This document shows, one piece after another, positions 22,191-33,501 of a stretch of 64,000 nucleotides of DNA; position 1 is the stretch's first letter; each line of letters begins with the position of its first letter. The DNA is taken from contig JAHRBS010000005.1 of the NCBI GenBank assembly GCA_024305745.1, positions 930,001 through 994,000 of the forward strand. Reading direction: 5' to 3'. This DNA is from Polyporus tsugae (taxonomy: Eukaryota; Basidiomycota; Agaricomycetes; Polyporales; Polyporaceae). Under the pieces are notes generated by a model. It saw only the letters and a program-made list of their open reading frames with translations. It did not search any database and was not told the origin of the DNA. The position numbers and the translations under genes are program-made.

Positions 22191-25100
22191 CTACGGTCCC
22201 AGGCGCGCGTCCGGCAGCTTCAACTTCCATTCCTGCTTGGCTAGATCGGGTTTGGCAACGTTGTCCACCGGGTTGGCGTGCTTGCGCTTTTCATGTGCTT
22301 CCATGCGCGCGGCCCAGCTATCTGGCGCCAGGCTTGGTCCCTCTCCGCCTTCCTCGGCCTCGGAAGCCTTCTTCCAAATCTCCTCAACGGCTTCGCTGAG
22401 TTCCGCAGCCAACGCCTGTAGCTCCGTCTGCAGCGATGCGGCCTCAGTGCGATGCTCGTCCGTGAACTGAAGCAGGTGCGGAAGAAGACTAGTGCTGTCG
22501 GCTGCAGAGGAGGGGCGTCGAGCCGCCCGCACCCGCGCGTTAGCTTCCAGATCGTATGCTTGTGGGAAGTGAAACGCACCTTGCGTGGTGTTGAAGCGCG
22601 CGACAAGCTTGGAAACTGACTTGAGGAGATACTCTTCCTCATCCACCGTGCCTTTCCTTCCTGAGCCGACCTTCCGCTCAAGCTTCCTCTTCGAGCGCGA
22701 ACTTCGCCTGGCATGGAAGGGTTAACCATAAATGATGACCAGAACGTTTCTTGTCAAGGGGAAGGCGTACTTCGAGGATGTCTTCGAGACTGCCGATGGT
22801 GCCATCGTGTACCGCGTGAAAGCCGTGGGTGCCATCGAGATGTCCGTCATGACATCCACGTTGTGCAGATCAGTATCTTCAACCCCATAGAACGCATCTA
22901 AGATGGAAGACGTCAGAAGTATGCCAGCTGAGGTACGCATAAGGAAGAATGGGGCTTACCCGGTTCCTCGACCTTGCGCACTCGAAGTTCCCTTACTCTG
23001 TTGACCTGCTTGCGCAGCTGATCCCTCATCTCGCTCAGTTCTTCCGCAATGCGAGCACGACACTCGAGCGCTCCGGGATGAACGATGTCTTCTAACAGCT
23101 CCGGCCGGCGATGTAGAACGATCTATCAGCAGGTTAACATTCTGCCAGGGAAAGTTATGTTGGAGAACATACAATGCGGCGGGCTTCTGAGAAATGACTC
23201 CCTTCGACGAGAGCGATGGTAGCCTCCCGCACATCTTTAGCATAGTCGAGCAGAACGAGTGACGCTTCCGATGTTCGCTTCTTGGAAGTGAGGTCCTCTG
23301 AGGAATTGACGTTAACGTTGTCGGACATAACGGACTTTCACACGTACCAGCGACGCGGTAGGCAATGTCCTTGAGTTCTTCGGGGGAAAGTTCTTGCTGG
23401 ACAGCAAGCTCGAACAACTCTTGCCAGTCGAGCGCCTTCTCGTATGAGACCATCGCTTTCTCGGGTTTATTTGCCTGCCGGAATACTGCGCGACAGATAA
23501 GCGACGAGCGGTGGACCATGGAATAGCATGACTTACCAAACGCAGCCTCGCGGAAATCTCGTCTGTCGAACAACCAATCACCGTAGATGTTCAACACGGA
23601 CTATCGCGATATTGAGCATAGAGCAACAAGCTTGCAAAAAGAAAAGCAAATACCTCGTACTTGTCTGTATCGCGCCATATTGACAGAGCGTGATCGTACA
23701 AGCGGTACTTCTCGGCATATGCCATAGCCTCTTCGAATCGTTCTGGGCCAGCGAGACTGAGGTTCGTCAAGGCTTTCTCGTGTCGCTTGAGGTGATCGTC
23801 GATCCTGAAACGCTGATAGTAGTGCTCCAGTGCTCGCAATTCCCGCAGGAAAGGTAAATACTCTCTTGGGTCCTGGATCCGTACATGAGTACGAGCATCG
23901 TGTTATCATAACCCAGGGGACAAACCTTCTGCGCATGTTGCGCTACCATGAGGACGAGCGAGAAGTCGTACATCCCGAGGGCGGTATCGAACAGCCTATC
24001 CGCGTCGACAAGGAAAATAATGTACTTGACAGCATCCTCGACGAGGTCTGGCTCTGATTCTGTTTCCGGGTTGAGGGCGTTAGACACTGATCCTACGAAA
24101 GCGCACAACTAGAACCGCACCCTTTAGTCGAAGTAACAACGCGAGCCCCGTCTCGTGATCCGGGGGCCTTTTGACAACATGGGCAGTCAATATTGTGTTG
24201 ACGTATTTCTTCAGGTCCTTGCGCTCCAGCTCCAGCTTGATCTCGTCGCAGATATGAGAGACAAGTTCATCTGGAAGTGTACTTTGACTGTTGAAAGATC
24301 AATGTATGCGCCTTGTAGGCCGATTACAGAACATACCCAAGACTTGTCAAGAACAGATTGATGTAGTCCACCTCCGAGACTTGCTCCACAAACGACGGGA
24401 TCCCTTTGATGAATGCCTCCCGGTTATGCTCTACGAAGACGTTCAAGTCGATGCGATGCTTCCTACAGGCGGTGAATGCCTTCGAGTAGTTCCCGCTACA
24501 AGGAGCAACGATAAACACAACAACTTTTAGGACACATACAGAGTGATCCTCACCTGTCGATATCCTGGCGAACAATCTCCATCACGAGCGGCCTCGGATT
24601 GATGGTCTCCAAGTTCCCTCTCGGCATCTGCAACACCAGGCTCATCGTGGTCGGCACCGCCGTAACGATCCTCGATCCCCGCTCTACCCGCCTCGTCTCG
24701 AACTCCGGAATGGGCGCGTCAGGAATCTTTAACACTGCCGCCAGAGTCTTCAGAGGCGCAAAGTGCGCGACGTGGGCGGTAGTCGTGTATATGAGGAATC
24801 CGGGCGTGGTCGTGAAGGAGTTCACATTGGGCGCAAGCGTGCGGGTCGCCTGACCGTCTGTGATGTGTAGCCTGCTGGCGTGCGAGAGGCCGATGTAGAG
24901 CGGGGTCGTGGTCGTCCCTTCGTCGCTCGCGTCATCCGTTACCATCGCGTGCGCCGGCCAGAAGCAGAACTCGGGGAACGAGGCGACCTCGAGGGGATCG
25001 CTGTTCTCCTCGTTGACTGGAATCGTAATAACTATCTGTAGCACGTTTGTAACGGAAGATACGAGCTCACCTTCGTAGATACGTCCCTCCGGTGATTGCC

Positions 25101-27500
25101 AAAAGATGCCTTGCGCTGGGATCAGCCTTCCATTATGAGCAGGAAGAGCGACCTCGATTGTCTTCTTCTCGCCACCAGGGATGTCAACGATGAAGACAGC
25201 ATCGGTCAGCTCTCCATTAGATGATCTAGATCCTAGGATACCCAGGCGGATCGCATCGTCCTCGCGGGCGGTCTGGTCGAAGGCCACCTGACGATAACTG
25301 CCCGCAGCACCCTCTTCAATTCTACCCGACGACACAGAGACAGGGTCAATGACTTTGCCGCGACCGGGACCGAGACGCGTCTTCAGATCGAAGACGTCCA
25401 ACACGCCTGGTTCCCATAGCACAGCGAGCAGGTCGCTCGCGGAGGCAAAGGCTGCGTGAATGGGGACCCCGGAGCGCCTAAGGATATCAGGGAGGGTGGT
25501 AGAAGGGAGCTGGACAGAGAGGGAGTGCGTAGACATCGGAGGAGGCACGTTCTGCGTGCGGAATGGCGTCAAAAGAAGATTGGCTGGGGGGAAAATATCA
25601 AACCAAGCATGCGCCTCGGAAATGCAGAAAGCTCACTGCCGTCCACGACCGCGATTGAGCCAGAGTCGACCGGAGGCTTGCTGGGTGACCCAATAGTATC
25701 CCAGGCGTATGTCCGCTGGATGACCTCCGCTAAAGTGCGATCAGCATAGACCGGGGGAGATTGCACTTCGAGGAAGTCTTACATGAAGTGGTTAGGATGA
25801 GTCTGAGAGCGTCTTCAGGGTGCCAGAGGATCGTTGAGAAGCGGCCAGGCGTGCCATCTTGTCCGGAAGGGGCAGTGATCTCCTGCTTCAAATACCTGGG
25901 ATAGAATAAGCGCATACATAAGGTGGGAGTGCAGCACTGCGTACCAATGATAATTCCCCGTCGTCCATAGCTGCACTGTAACAATTGTAAGTTCTCGGCG
26001 TATCATAATATTGGAGTAACATACCAACGTCGCCGTCTTCCCTCTCGATCCACACACTAAGGACGTTCGAGTCGGAGCTCCAGCCAACCTCGCGGACGCG
26101 ATAACCCCACTTCCGCTGTCCGGTAGGTGCCTGGCCCTCAGCGGTCCACTCTCGCAGTGTGAACTCGCCGTGCCGCAGCCCATTGCGCTCGAAGAACACA
26201 ATGTCGTGCCGTCCGTCGCGGCCAGGTCCAAGTCCAGATCCACCGTCAGACTTCGGAGACGCGCTCGTGTCTCCAGGAAAGTTTCCGAATCGCTGTGTTC
26301 CGACGATGAGGTTCCCAGATGGCCGCCAGGATAAGCCGTGTTCAAGACCTGGTACGGGCTCCGCGGTGCTCTGCAGCGCCGCTTCGCGCGAATACACTCT
26401 GATCTTGCGGTGGGGTCGTGTCTCCGTCTACAGTCTGATTATCAATTCGCGCTATGATAGTAGCGGTGTCTATCTAGCACGTACCTCGTTCGCACCCTCC
26501 AGGACACTGACGGTGAAGTAAGCGCCGTCCCCTCGCCAGCTGACGCGGACGTGGCCATCGTCATCCGGGCTGGCGCCGACCGCGGTCGGAGGGATAGAGG
26601 ACGTCGCAGCGGCTTTTCCTAGGGAGCCATGGAACTGGGTGTGTTTCGCACCCCAGCCGACGTTGATGGGTGCATCTGGAGAGTCGAACGGCTCAACGGA
26701 TGTTCGGCCCTGCCCCTAGGCGACGATCGGCTACGAACCTTCTCCAAAGTCGGTGGGATGCAGGGGGCCCTCCGAGAGGACATCGAAAGTCGAGGACATC
26801 ACGAGGAGCTTGTCTTCACCTGAAATAAAGTATCGTGTTATGAAAGGCGATGGGTTGAGCGGATCGATTGAGTTACCTGTAACAAGGACAAGCAGCGTGT
26901 CGTCTGGGCTCCATGCTGCACCCATAACGCCACTGTCGACGGAGCCGACTACCTCGGCCTGAAAATGATCTCGTTAGCGTTTGTATTGCCACTGCTTGGA
27001 CCTGCTTCCCCGCTATGTGCTACATACCTTTGGCTGATCTTCGTCCAGTGGTATTGTGGTAATGTCCCCTGCTCGAGTGATCACGACGAGCGAATGGGAG
27101 TCTGGGACGACATGCAGAGAAAGGACTTCCGGATCACGACTAGGGAGAGCGGACCCCTTCTTAGATGTACCTGCAGACCATGGATTTGTCGCGAGCATGG
27201 TTGGGGTGTTGAAGCTTGTCACCGAGGACAAGGCTTCCTAGAAATGAACTTGAGTCGGGTCCATCACAAGAGAGCTGGTCCGCTTACCGTAGATGCAGCC
27301 TCATCGCCTTGCGCCATCTTCCAAACACTGACATATGCTTGACCGTCGTTCAAAGCGTCACGACCCTCTGATGTCAGGAAGAGGGCATTCTGGTCGAGGT
27401 CCACGGCGAGGGAGGTGATCCTGACTGGCTCTCCTGACGAGAGAAAATCTGTCTCGGGGAAAGAGATGCGGTTGGATTTCCATAGTACCAAACTACGCAT
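22191..27500 (-). CDS. ELP1: Elongator complex subunit 1 (Elp1/IKI3)
   Basis: This is the scaffold subunit of Elongator, which modifies wobble uridine (cm5U/mcm5) in cytosolic tRNAs. It starts at ATG 27500 with MRSLVLWKSNRISFPETD, the typical Elp1 N-terminus. The WD40 propellers follow, with landmarks GAAWSPDDTLLVLVTG, LSWRPSGNLIVGTQRFG and HDIVFFERNGLRHGEF. A long uninterrupted exon (24550-25572) covers the second propeller. The C-terminal TPR solenoid includes YNKAF-like SGNYSKAFTACRKHRIDLN, RFEEAMAYAEKYRLYDHAL and ANKPEKAMVSYEKALDWQEL. The end has a basic patch (RSKRKLERKVGSGRKG) before DEEEYLLKSVSKLV, the region used for tRNA binding in yeast. Many short introns are needed and I did not fix every junction. 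Confidence 0.9.
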
Positions 27501-28550
27501 CTTCTAGCAATACTAGAGGCAAACTCTGAGCTGGGTTACCTAGCCAGGAGGTGGTGGTTTACGCAAGGCCCGTTCTCGCGCAGTCGAAAGTTTGTTGTGT
27601 CGGCGCCTATTGATCTCCGATATCCAAACCCTAACCCAAGTACCTTGCAGACCAGAGATGTTGAGAATGATTATCCTACTGTTCCTGGGATTCAGTACTT
27701 CCGTACGTTCCAATGCAGATATTAAAACACAATTGTACAATCAGAATCATACGAAACCGATATGAGACTGTGAATGAGTGATACAGCTGCTTAATTACAG
27801 CAGGCACCAACTTGTGAGAGGCTTCTCATTCAAGACTCCGATTGAATCGGGATGCAAACCTCGTCGAATCGACGAGTCATAACTTGCTACGGTACAGTAA
27901 CATCATCCCGGTGCCATCGACATCTCCACCGTCTAGCCTCCGAAAGCTTCCCAAACTCGAAAACGAGTCTACATTGCTCTCCAATAATACGACTTGAATT
28001 ATTAAACTCGCTAATTGGGTTTCCTACGCCTGTCCACTTTAGAGAAAAACTCGGTCCATTTTCCCTTCGGGCTTTTGCCCGGTTTTCTGGCAGGCTCCTC
28101 GGGACTTTTGGAGTTTTCGCTCTGATCCTTAACACGGCGGTGGGTGACTGCACTTCAGTTAGCTGATGGGGAAGATTATACTCATCACTTACTGCGTGAG
28201 CAGCCTGTGCGGAGGTGGACGTCTACGAACCGCCCTGAATCGCTTGATTGTTGTCTGTTGCCTACAAAGCGTCATCAGCTATGTACATTCTGTGGGTCAA
28301 GGATAAGACGTACAGCTGATGATGCATCCATGTTTCCCACAGGTCGTACCTCCTGTTGTCCGGGCACGGTCACTATCGCCTCCTCCAACTCAGCTGGTCT
28401 CGTGCTCCCGAACAACTCTTTCCCGTTGTGAAGACTCTCCGTCGAGACAGCGGCACTCGTGCTATCGAACTCTGTCTGCGACACACGTGTGGCTCTTCGG
28501 GGACATCCAAGGGCTACACCTTATCAGCCGCCCGCTGGTGGTAGAGAAAA
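27501..28550. other. Intergenic region upstream of ELP1
   Basis: This holds the ELP1 promoter and the 3' flank of the next minus-strand gene. There is a small palindrome, CTCGTCGAATCGACGAG, at about 27864-27880. A short minus-strand frame (27887-28153) rich in Arg, Asn and Lys has no recognisable relatives. No gene can be supported. Confidence 0.45.
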
Positions 28551-29722
28551 TTATGACAAGGGGCGTACCGAGGAATTCTGGACTGCGCGGACCCAGTCCG
28601 CAACGATGCTGGTGCTAGGCGTCGAGCTCGGTGCGCCCTCGCTGCCATGTACCCCACCGGTCTCCGGATCTAGCAGCGGCGCATTTCCGGACACAAATCT
28701 CCTACTAGTCGAAGTTTGTCGAGAGTGAGATGAGAACGGGGGGAGTGGTGGGATCTCGGACGCCAACTGGCTCTCGGGGTTCGTTTGGAAGGCGAATTGC
28801 GAGCCGTCGAAACTGGACTTGTCGGCATACTATTAACATACTGTGAGTGTCAACGTATACTCGCCCTATCTGTTCACTTACTCCGCGTCTAGGAGTTGGC
28901 CGGTCGCCTTGCTTCTTGAAGACCTGAAGAAACCCTCGCAGTGGTAAGACGGACCAAGCTTTGCTCGCTCGACAGCTCACCTCGTACTCCTTGTAACGTT
29001 CCTCCACATACCCCTTCTCCGCGCGACACTTCTCCATCCACTCCTCCCACTTCCGCTTATTTATCTTTAACAGTTCAGTGTACATTGGTGTGTCGACCCT
29101 GAACGAGCATTCATATTGACGTTTGCCGTCCTCGTCCTCCCACGCCCATCTGCCAGATACTGCTCTCGGGGAGGAGAATGGGAGGGCAATCAACCATGCA
29201 TTTTTCTTCTGCCATTCCGGCGTGGTGTGCAGGTGCTCGACGTCCGCACAGATCTCGCAGTGTGGCGAAACGGGGACGCAGAAGGAGCACGGGTGGAAGG
29301 TCGCAGAAGTTGCTGATGCCCGTGTACGTCGCCAAGAGCATCATTGTGTGCGTTCTGGTCCTGTCCTTGGTCCTCTTCTTCCGTCGTGGATTGAGAACCA
29401 CACCGGGGCGCTTTCCCTTGTCCTGGCCGCGTGGCCTAAGGCTGGAGCTTCTTTTGTTCAAAGTTGATTGTGCGACAGTGCCTCCAAACAACTTCGACTC
29501 GATTGGGGTGTGGACCGACTCGTTGATCTTGACTATTTCTCCGTTGACATATTGATTCTTGGTTTTATCGAAACGGTGTCGCTCTCTCGCGGGTGTGGTG
29601 CAGCTCTGGCAAGCTGGGTCGCCCCGGGGACAGGGTTGGTCCCTAGTATGTTGGATACCTGTGCGATCCAGGCTCGGAGGACTGAAGGCTTGGGGGGCAT
29701 GGCGTTGTTGTCTGGGGAGCAT
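28551..29722 (-). CDS. Unrecognised protein with a CxxC...CxxC cluster
   Basis: The 3' exons are well supported. One carries FHPCSFCVPVSPHCEICADV, with two CxxC pairs 7 residues apart that could hold one zinc ion. It continues through QKKNAWLIALPFSSPRAV, WAWEDEDGKRQYECSFRV and a Lys/Glu-rich helix ending YKEYE near 28983. An intron leads to VFKKQGDRPTPRRG. Another intron then leads to a Ser/Pro-rich tail starting YADKSSFDGSQFAFQTN and ending NSSVRPLS at 28551. The 5' exon from ATG 29722 is basic and its junction to the Cys exon is not certain. The function is unknown; a nucleic-acid or protein-binding zinc ribbon is possible. Confidence 0.6.
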
Positions 29723-29880
29723 CTTCGAATTCAAGGGGAAGAGAACTGAGATATATATGTACTGTTCATCGCAGAATCATACCACATTGTTCCTAGTCTT
29801 GCACTGCAAGTCTTCTATTCTATAATGCTATTGTCATTCCCGTGGACGAGACTCGGGCGACGAGCAGGCCTCTCTCACGC

Positions 29881-29947
29881 TCCGCTTCTGTGTTCCCATG
29901 ACTCAACATACTATTAGTATGTTGAGTCATGGGAACACAGAAGCGGA
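29881..29947. repeat. Perfect 67-bp palindrome (33-bp arms, 1-nt centre)
   Basis: The left arm 29881-29913 (starting TCCGCTTCTG) is the exact reverse complement of the right arm 29915-29947 (ending CAGAAGCGGA). Only the T at 29914 lies between them. The match stops abruptly outside the arms. The DNA could extrude a cruciform, or its transcript a long hairpin. It lies between the Cys-rich gene, transcribed leftward, and the first orphan-family member. Confidence 0.97.
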
Positions 29948-30103
29948 CTATACTATACTCGACAAGTGCCGCGGCGCTAAACATGGGGTACCCGGGCGCC
30001 CAACCGGTACCACCGCCACGACCGTCACGGCGTTCTCTCAGTTACCGCGGCAACCTGGATCCACTCTTGTCTCCTCCTAGGGCCTTCCTCAGGCTCCTGC
30101 ACC

Positions 30104-32274
30104 ATGCAGCTCATCTTTCCATCGGGATTCGCCTATGCCGTCATCAAGATGTACCCGCTCGCGATGGTAAATGACTTGGGTCTGGATGATCTGGACACCT
30201 TGGCTGCCGCTGCTGTGATGAAGCCGAAGAAATACTTGGTTTACCTTGAATACGTGGGTCTGTCATCAACTGCCGCAATTTACCTTAGCTCATTCGTCCA
30301 CCTTCCCTCGCCTAAAAGTCGGTGGTGCCGATACTCCATGAGCCCGATCAGCTCTACTCTAGGACCCCTGACAATTCACCAAAATCCCTGATCCCTGCCT
30401 CCAAATTTCGCTCAGAATTGTCCGAAAGATCAGGCCGTACTTGGCGGCCAATTTGGCCGGATTAAATCAGGCGTTCGGGCCCTAGAGCCCCGTTTGTCCG
30501 GATAGTCGGATGTGGCCTCCGAGAGGGCGATTTTGTCCGGATCCGAGAGCATTGGGCCGATTTTTCGCTCTCTGTTGTCGGAAAACACAAGAAAATGTGA
30601 TATACGACTGCTAAATGGCTGGCGAGATACAACTGAGGGATGCTACTTACAGGGCGTGGAGCAAGCAGCGAAGGATACGGAGGGTATCTACGGATCTAAG
30701 TACGCACTGATCAAGATTCCACACTCCGCACTACGCTTGTACATTAGATTCAGTTGTTAATACATGGCTTCAAGAGATTTGTATGGCGCTTCTAGACACT
30801 ATATGAACCGTTGGACACATCAATCGACGGTAAGTATGAGTGTTACGACAAACAGTACTGTAGACTTCACAACCAGGCCCTTGCTGGTCACCAGACCGCC
30901 AGCAGGCCGGTGCATCGGCCGGACCATCACCCAATTCTGCCCTGCTCCGCCATAGCCTTGCCGGATTTCCGTCCCGGGATCAGGCTTCTGCCCAAGTCGA
31001 CCGCATATGTCTGGATCATGGCATGGGGCATTTTGGCCAAATGTCCGGATAAAAATCATGCATGGACCCCTCCAAAATCCAAAAATTGTCCGGATTAGGC
31101 ATCAGGGATATGGGTGAATTGTCAGGGGTCCTTCTACTCTACGCACGGAGGACAGGAAGAGCCGATTGCTGCCTGACATGGTCGTTCCGATTTCCCCAAT
31201 ACCCTAGCTTCCCTTCTTCCAACTGCTTCTACTGGATGGAGAACGTCACGAACGTCCGAGTGCGGCGGCCGCCCAGTGGGGAGCTCTTCGATAACGCACG
31301 GGCCGTCAGCCTCGACGCGGAGCAGCACGTCGCTCTGCAGAACGCCTTTTCGGACGACTACGACGGGGTTGATGATCTGCTGTCAGATGACAGTGACGAC
31401 AGCGCGTCATCAGCGTCGGCATCCACTCCTTCGGGGACGGAGTCTGTCCCCTCTATCCCTCCCGATGCCTTGCTAGATCCGAAGGTTCTACAGGCGTGCT
31501 CCCCCCTCGACCCCTCGTCATACCCACTTCCTCCCTCCGACTACACGTCTTCAACTGGCGACACGCAGGCATCCATCCCGCCACAGAGTGATAATTCTTC
31601 CCGCCGACGCGTTTATCACCCGGGCACTCCTTCCGAGACCGATTCTGGTAGCAGTGGAAGTAGCTCAGAAGCGGATCTGAAGGAGAACACATCGTCAACA
31701 GCCAAAGAGTTGTCTGCTCTGAACCTATTCGAGTGGGATCCAGACCCGACCGTCCCGCTCATCCCTCTAGTCTACCTTTGGCTGGAGCTCGAGGAGCACG
31801 TATGCGCCGAGGATATCCCGAGCCCCGTCGATTGGTACAAGGAAGAAGAGGAGATCGTCTCGTAAGTGGCAGACTCCGTCAACTCGGCCGGTGCTGAAGT
31901 CTCATGTCGTGTAGGATTATCATGGAAGCGTTTACAAGACGGAGTCGATCCACCAGTGAGGCGACCACATCTACCGACTCCTCAGGTTCTGAGGACGAAG
32001 AACTGGTGGCATCAATATCTGAGCCGGATCGCCCAGTGAGCGATATGCCTAACAGGGTAGACCAAACACCGCGACGACCACGTACGTGTATTTTCGTGCC
32101 TCGTGCGTCCGGGTGTGGCACTGACCAAGAACAGGATCGGGTGGCAAGCCTCGCAGGGTGCTGCAGAAGATGGGGTCTGGAGTACGATGGGTGTTCCGAC
32201 GCCCGGTCTTCACAAGCTTCACTTCGCGTTTCCGGTTCCAAACGGGTACTAAAGAGAGCAGGCCGTTATCGTGA
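30104..32274 (+). pseudogene. Orphan-family member A, broken by a hAT-like element
   Basis: This is homologous to the genes at 36.4-37.6 and 44.1-45.5 kb. Its first exon has FAYAVIKMYPLAM and KPKKYLVYLEY, matching FAVVQMDPVAM and NKYLVYLG in member B. The second exon begins SPKSRWCRYSMSPISSTL and is cut there by the element at 30361-31132. Beyond it the frame resumes as RTEDRKSRLLPDMVVPIS, then breaks at PNT, and returns in another frame as NCFYWMENVTNVRVR. It then runs through an acidic Ser-rich region to EWDPDPTVPLIPLVYLWLEL and IPSPVDWYKEEEEI. A phase-2 intron leads to IIMEAFTRRSR. A basic tail (KPRRVLQKMGSGVRWVF) ends at 32274. The exon 1-2 phase also does not fit, so several lesions exist. 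Function is unknown. Confidence 0.75.
30361..31132. mobile_element. 772-bp non-autonomous hAT-like element
   Basis: The terminal inverted repeats are AGGACCCCTGACAATTCACC at 30361-30380 and its reverse complement at 31113-31132. Their inner continuation is also similar (ATCCCTGAT on both sides). The element is flanked by an 8-bp direct repeat, TCTACTCT, at 30353-30360 and 31133-31140. An 8-bp target duplication is typical of hAT transposons. There is no transposase frame inside. The subterminal regions carry repeated TCCGGA/TTGTCCGGAT motifs (for example near 30499, 30536, 31044 and 31088), as expected for transposase-binding repeats. It interrupts an exon of orphan-family member A. Confidence 0.9.
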
Positions 32275-33501
32275 ATCAGAGCCATGGTGCATGCCACCGG
32301 TGCATGTCGTCCTGTTTGCGGCATTAGTACGTTCGTCTCTGGATTTCACGCTTCTCGTCGCTGTTGTATCGCTCTATGTTGTCTCACTTGCATTGCATGT
32401 TGATGATGTAGCACTATGTTAGGATTTATTGTACGCAGTCCAACCGCTAGGTATCTTTGCAGCATCATGGGGGAAGTTGTTGACGTTAACGTCAGCCACA
32501 AAGCTCTGAGAATTTCGGACTCTGCTTACATCAGCATGACGATCTTCCGGCGATCGGCCTCGGGTTTCGGACAAACGGCTTTCGTGCCTCTCCGCCTCGT
32601 GTCATGTGCTGACACTCCACTTCTGAGCCTCGGGTTTTCAAGGCATGCACGTCCTCCGTTCATTCAAGGTCTACTAGTCCCAAGCCGGGTTTCCTACACG
32701 TCTAGTAGTAACCACGACTCTCTCGGAGCTCGAGGGTCAGTTGAGATGAGGACATCATTCGTGTGCTCAATATCCTGGTGAGTAACCATTCATCATTTGG
32801 GCATGTCAAACTCAGAAGTCATTTTGCACGTTTATGTGCATACTTAGCCTGCCTGTCAAATGCTGGGATTCCCGCAAACTTCCCAAGAAGGTTGAATTAT
32901 GCTCGGCTCGCTGCAACGTGTAAGTATCTATGTCCCTCCCATCCGGCAGTTCACAAAACGCGTTGCAGCTGAATAATTCGCGACAACAGGGCGCTGCAAC
33001 ATTGGTTATAAAGGATTGCGGTTGTACCACGAATGCCACGGCTTGCCTGTCATCCTTTGGCAGCTCATCGACGATCGGCTTAGGGACGAGAGTGAAACCT
33101 TGACTCCGCCATGCAGCCCTCGCCTCGAAGTAGGGAAGGTATACGGCTACCTCATCTCCCGGTCATGATCAAGCGGATGACAGACTTACGCGAGGACTTT
33201 CTGCGGGCAACACTGATCAAATCGGGGCATCCTGGCAAACGGCTCCGCAGTTTTATGAGCCGGTATGGAACACTGTCTCCGATCCCTCATATCCGGTGAC
33301 CCGTTCAGCCCGAGTCTAAAACAGGTTCAACATGCCGCACGGTTGTATATTGTGCCGGTGCGTGCTTGGAGCATACAGTTCCGAATCAACGTTTTCCGCA
33401 ACGTTAAGTACGGCGACCTCCATGGCCCTGGACACGGACTGCGACATTGAGCTTTATCCCCACTTCCTCTCCTCTTTCATCTCCATATCACCCATTCCGT
33501 C
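32275..33501. other. Intergenic stretch, no gene seen
   Basis: There are only short frames here. It contains the promoter side of the acyl-CoA oxidase-like gene. I saw no terminal repeats or family motifs. Confidence 0.45.

Noticed and set aside
27887..28153. Minus-strand frame upstream of ELP1, possible transposon fragment
   Set aside because: No terminal repeats or target duplication found and no recognised motif.
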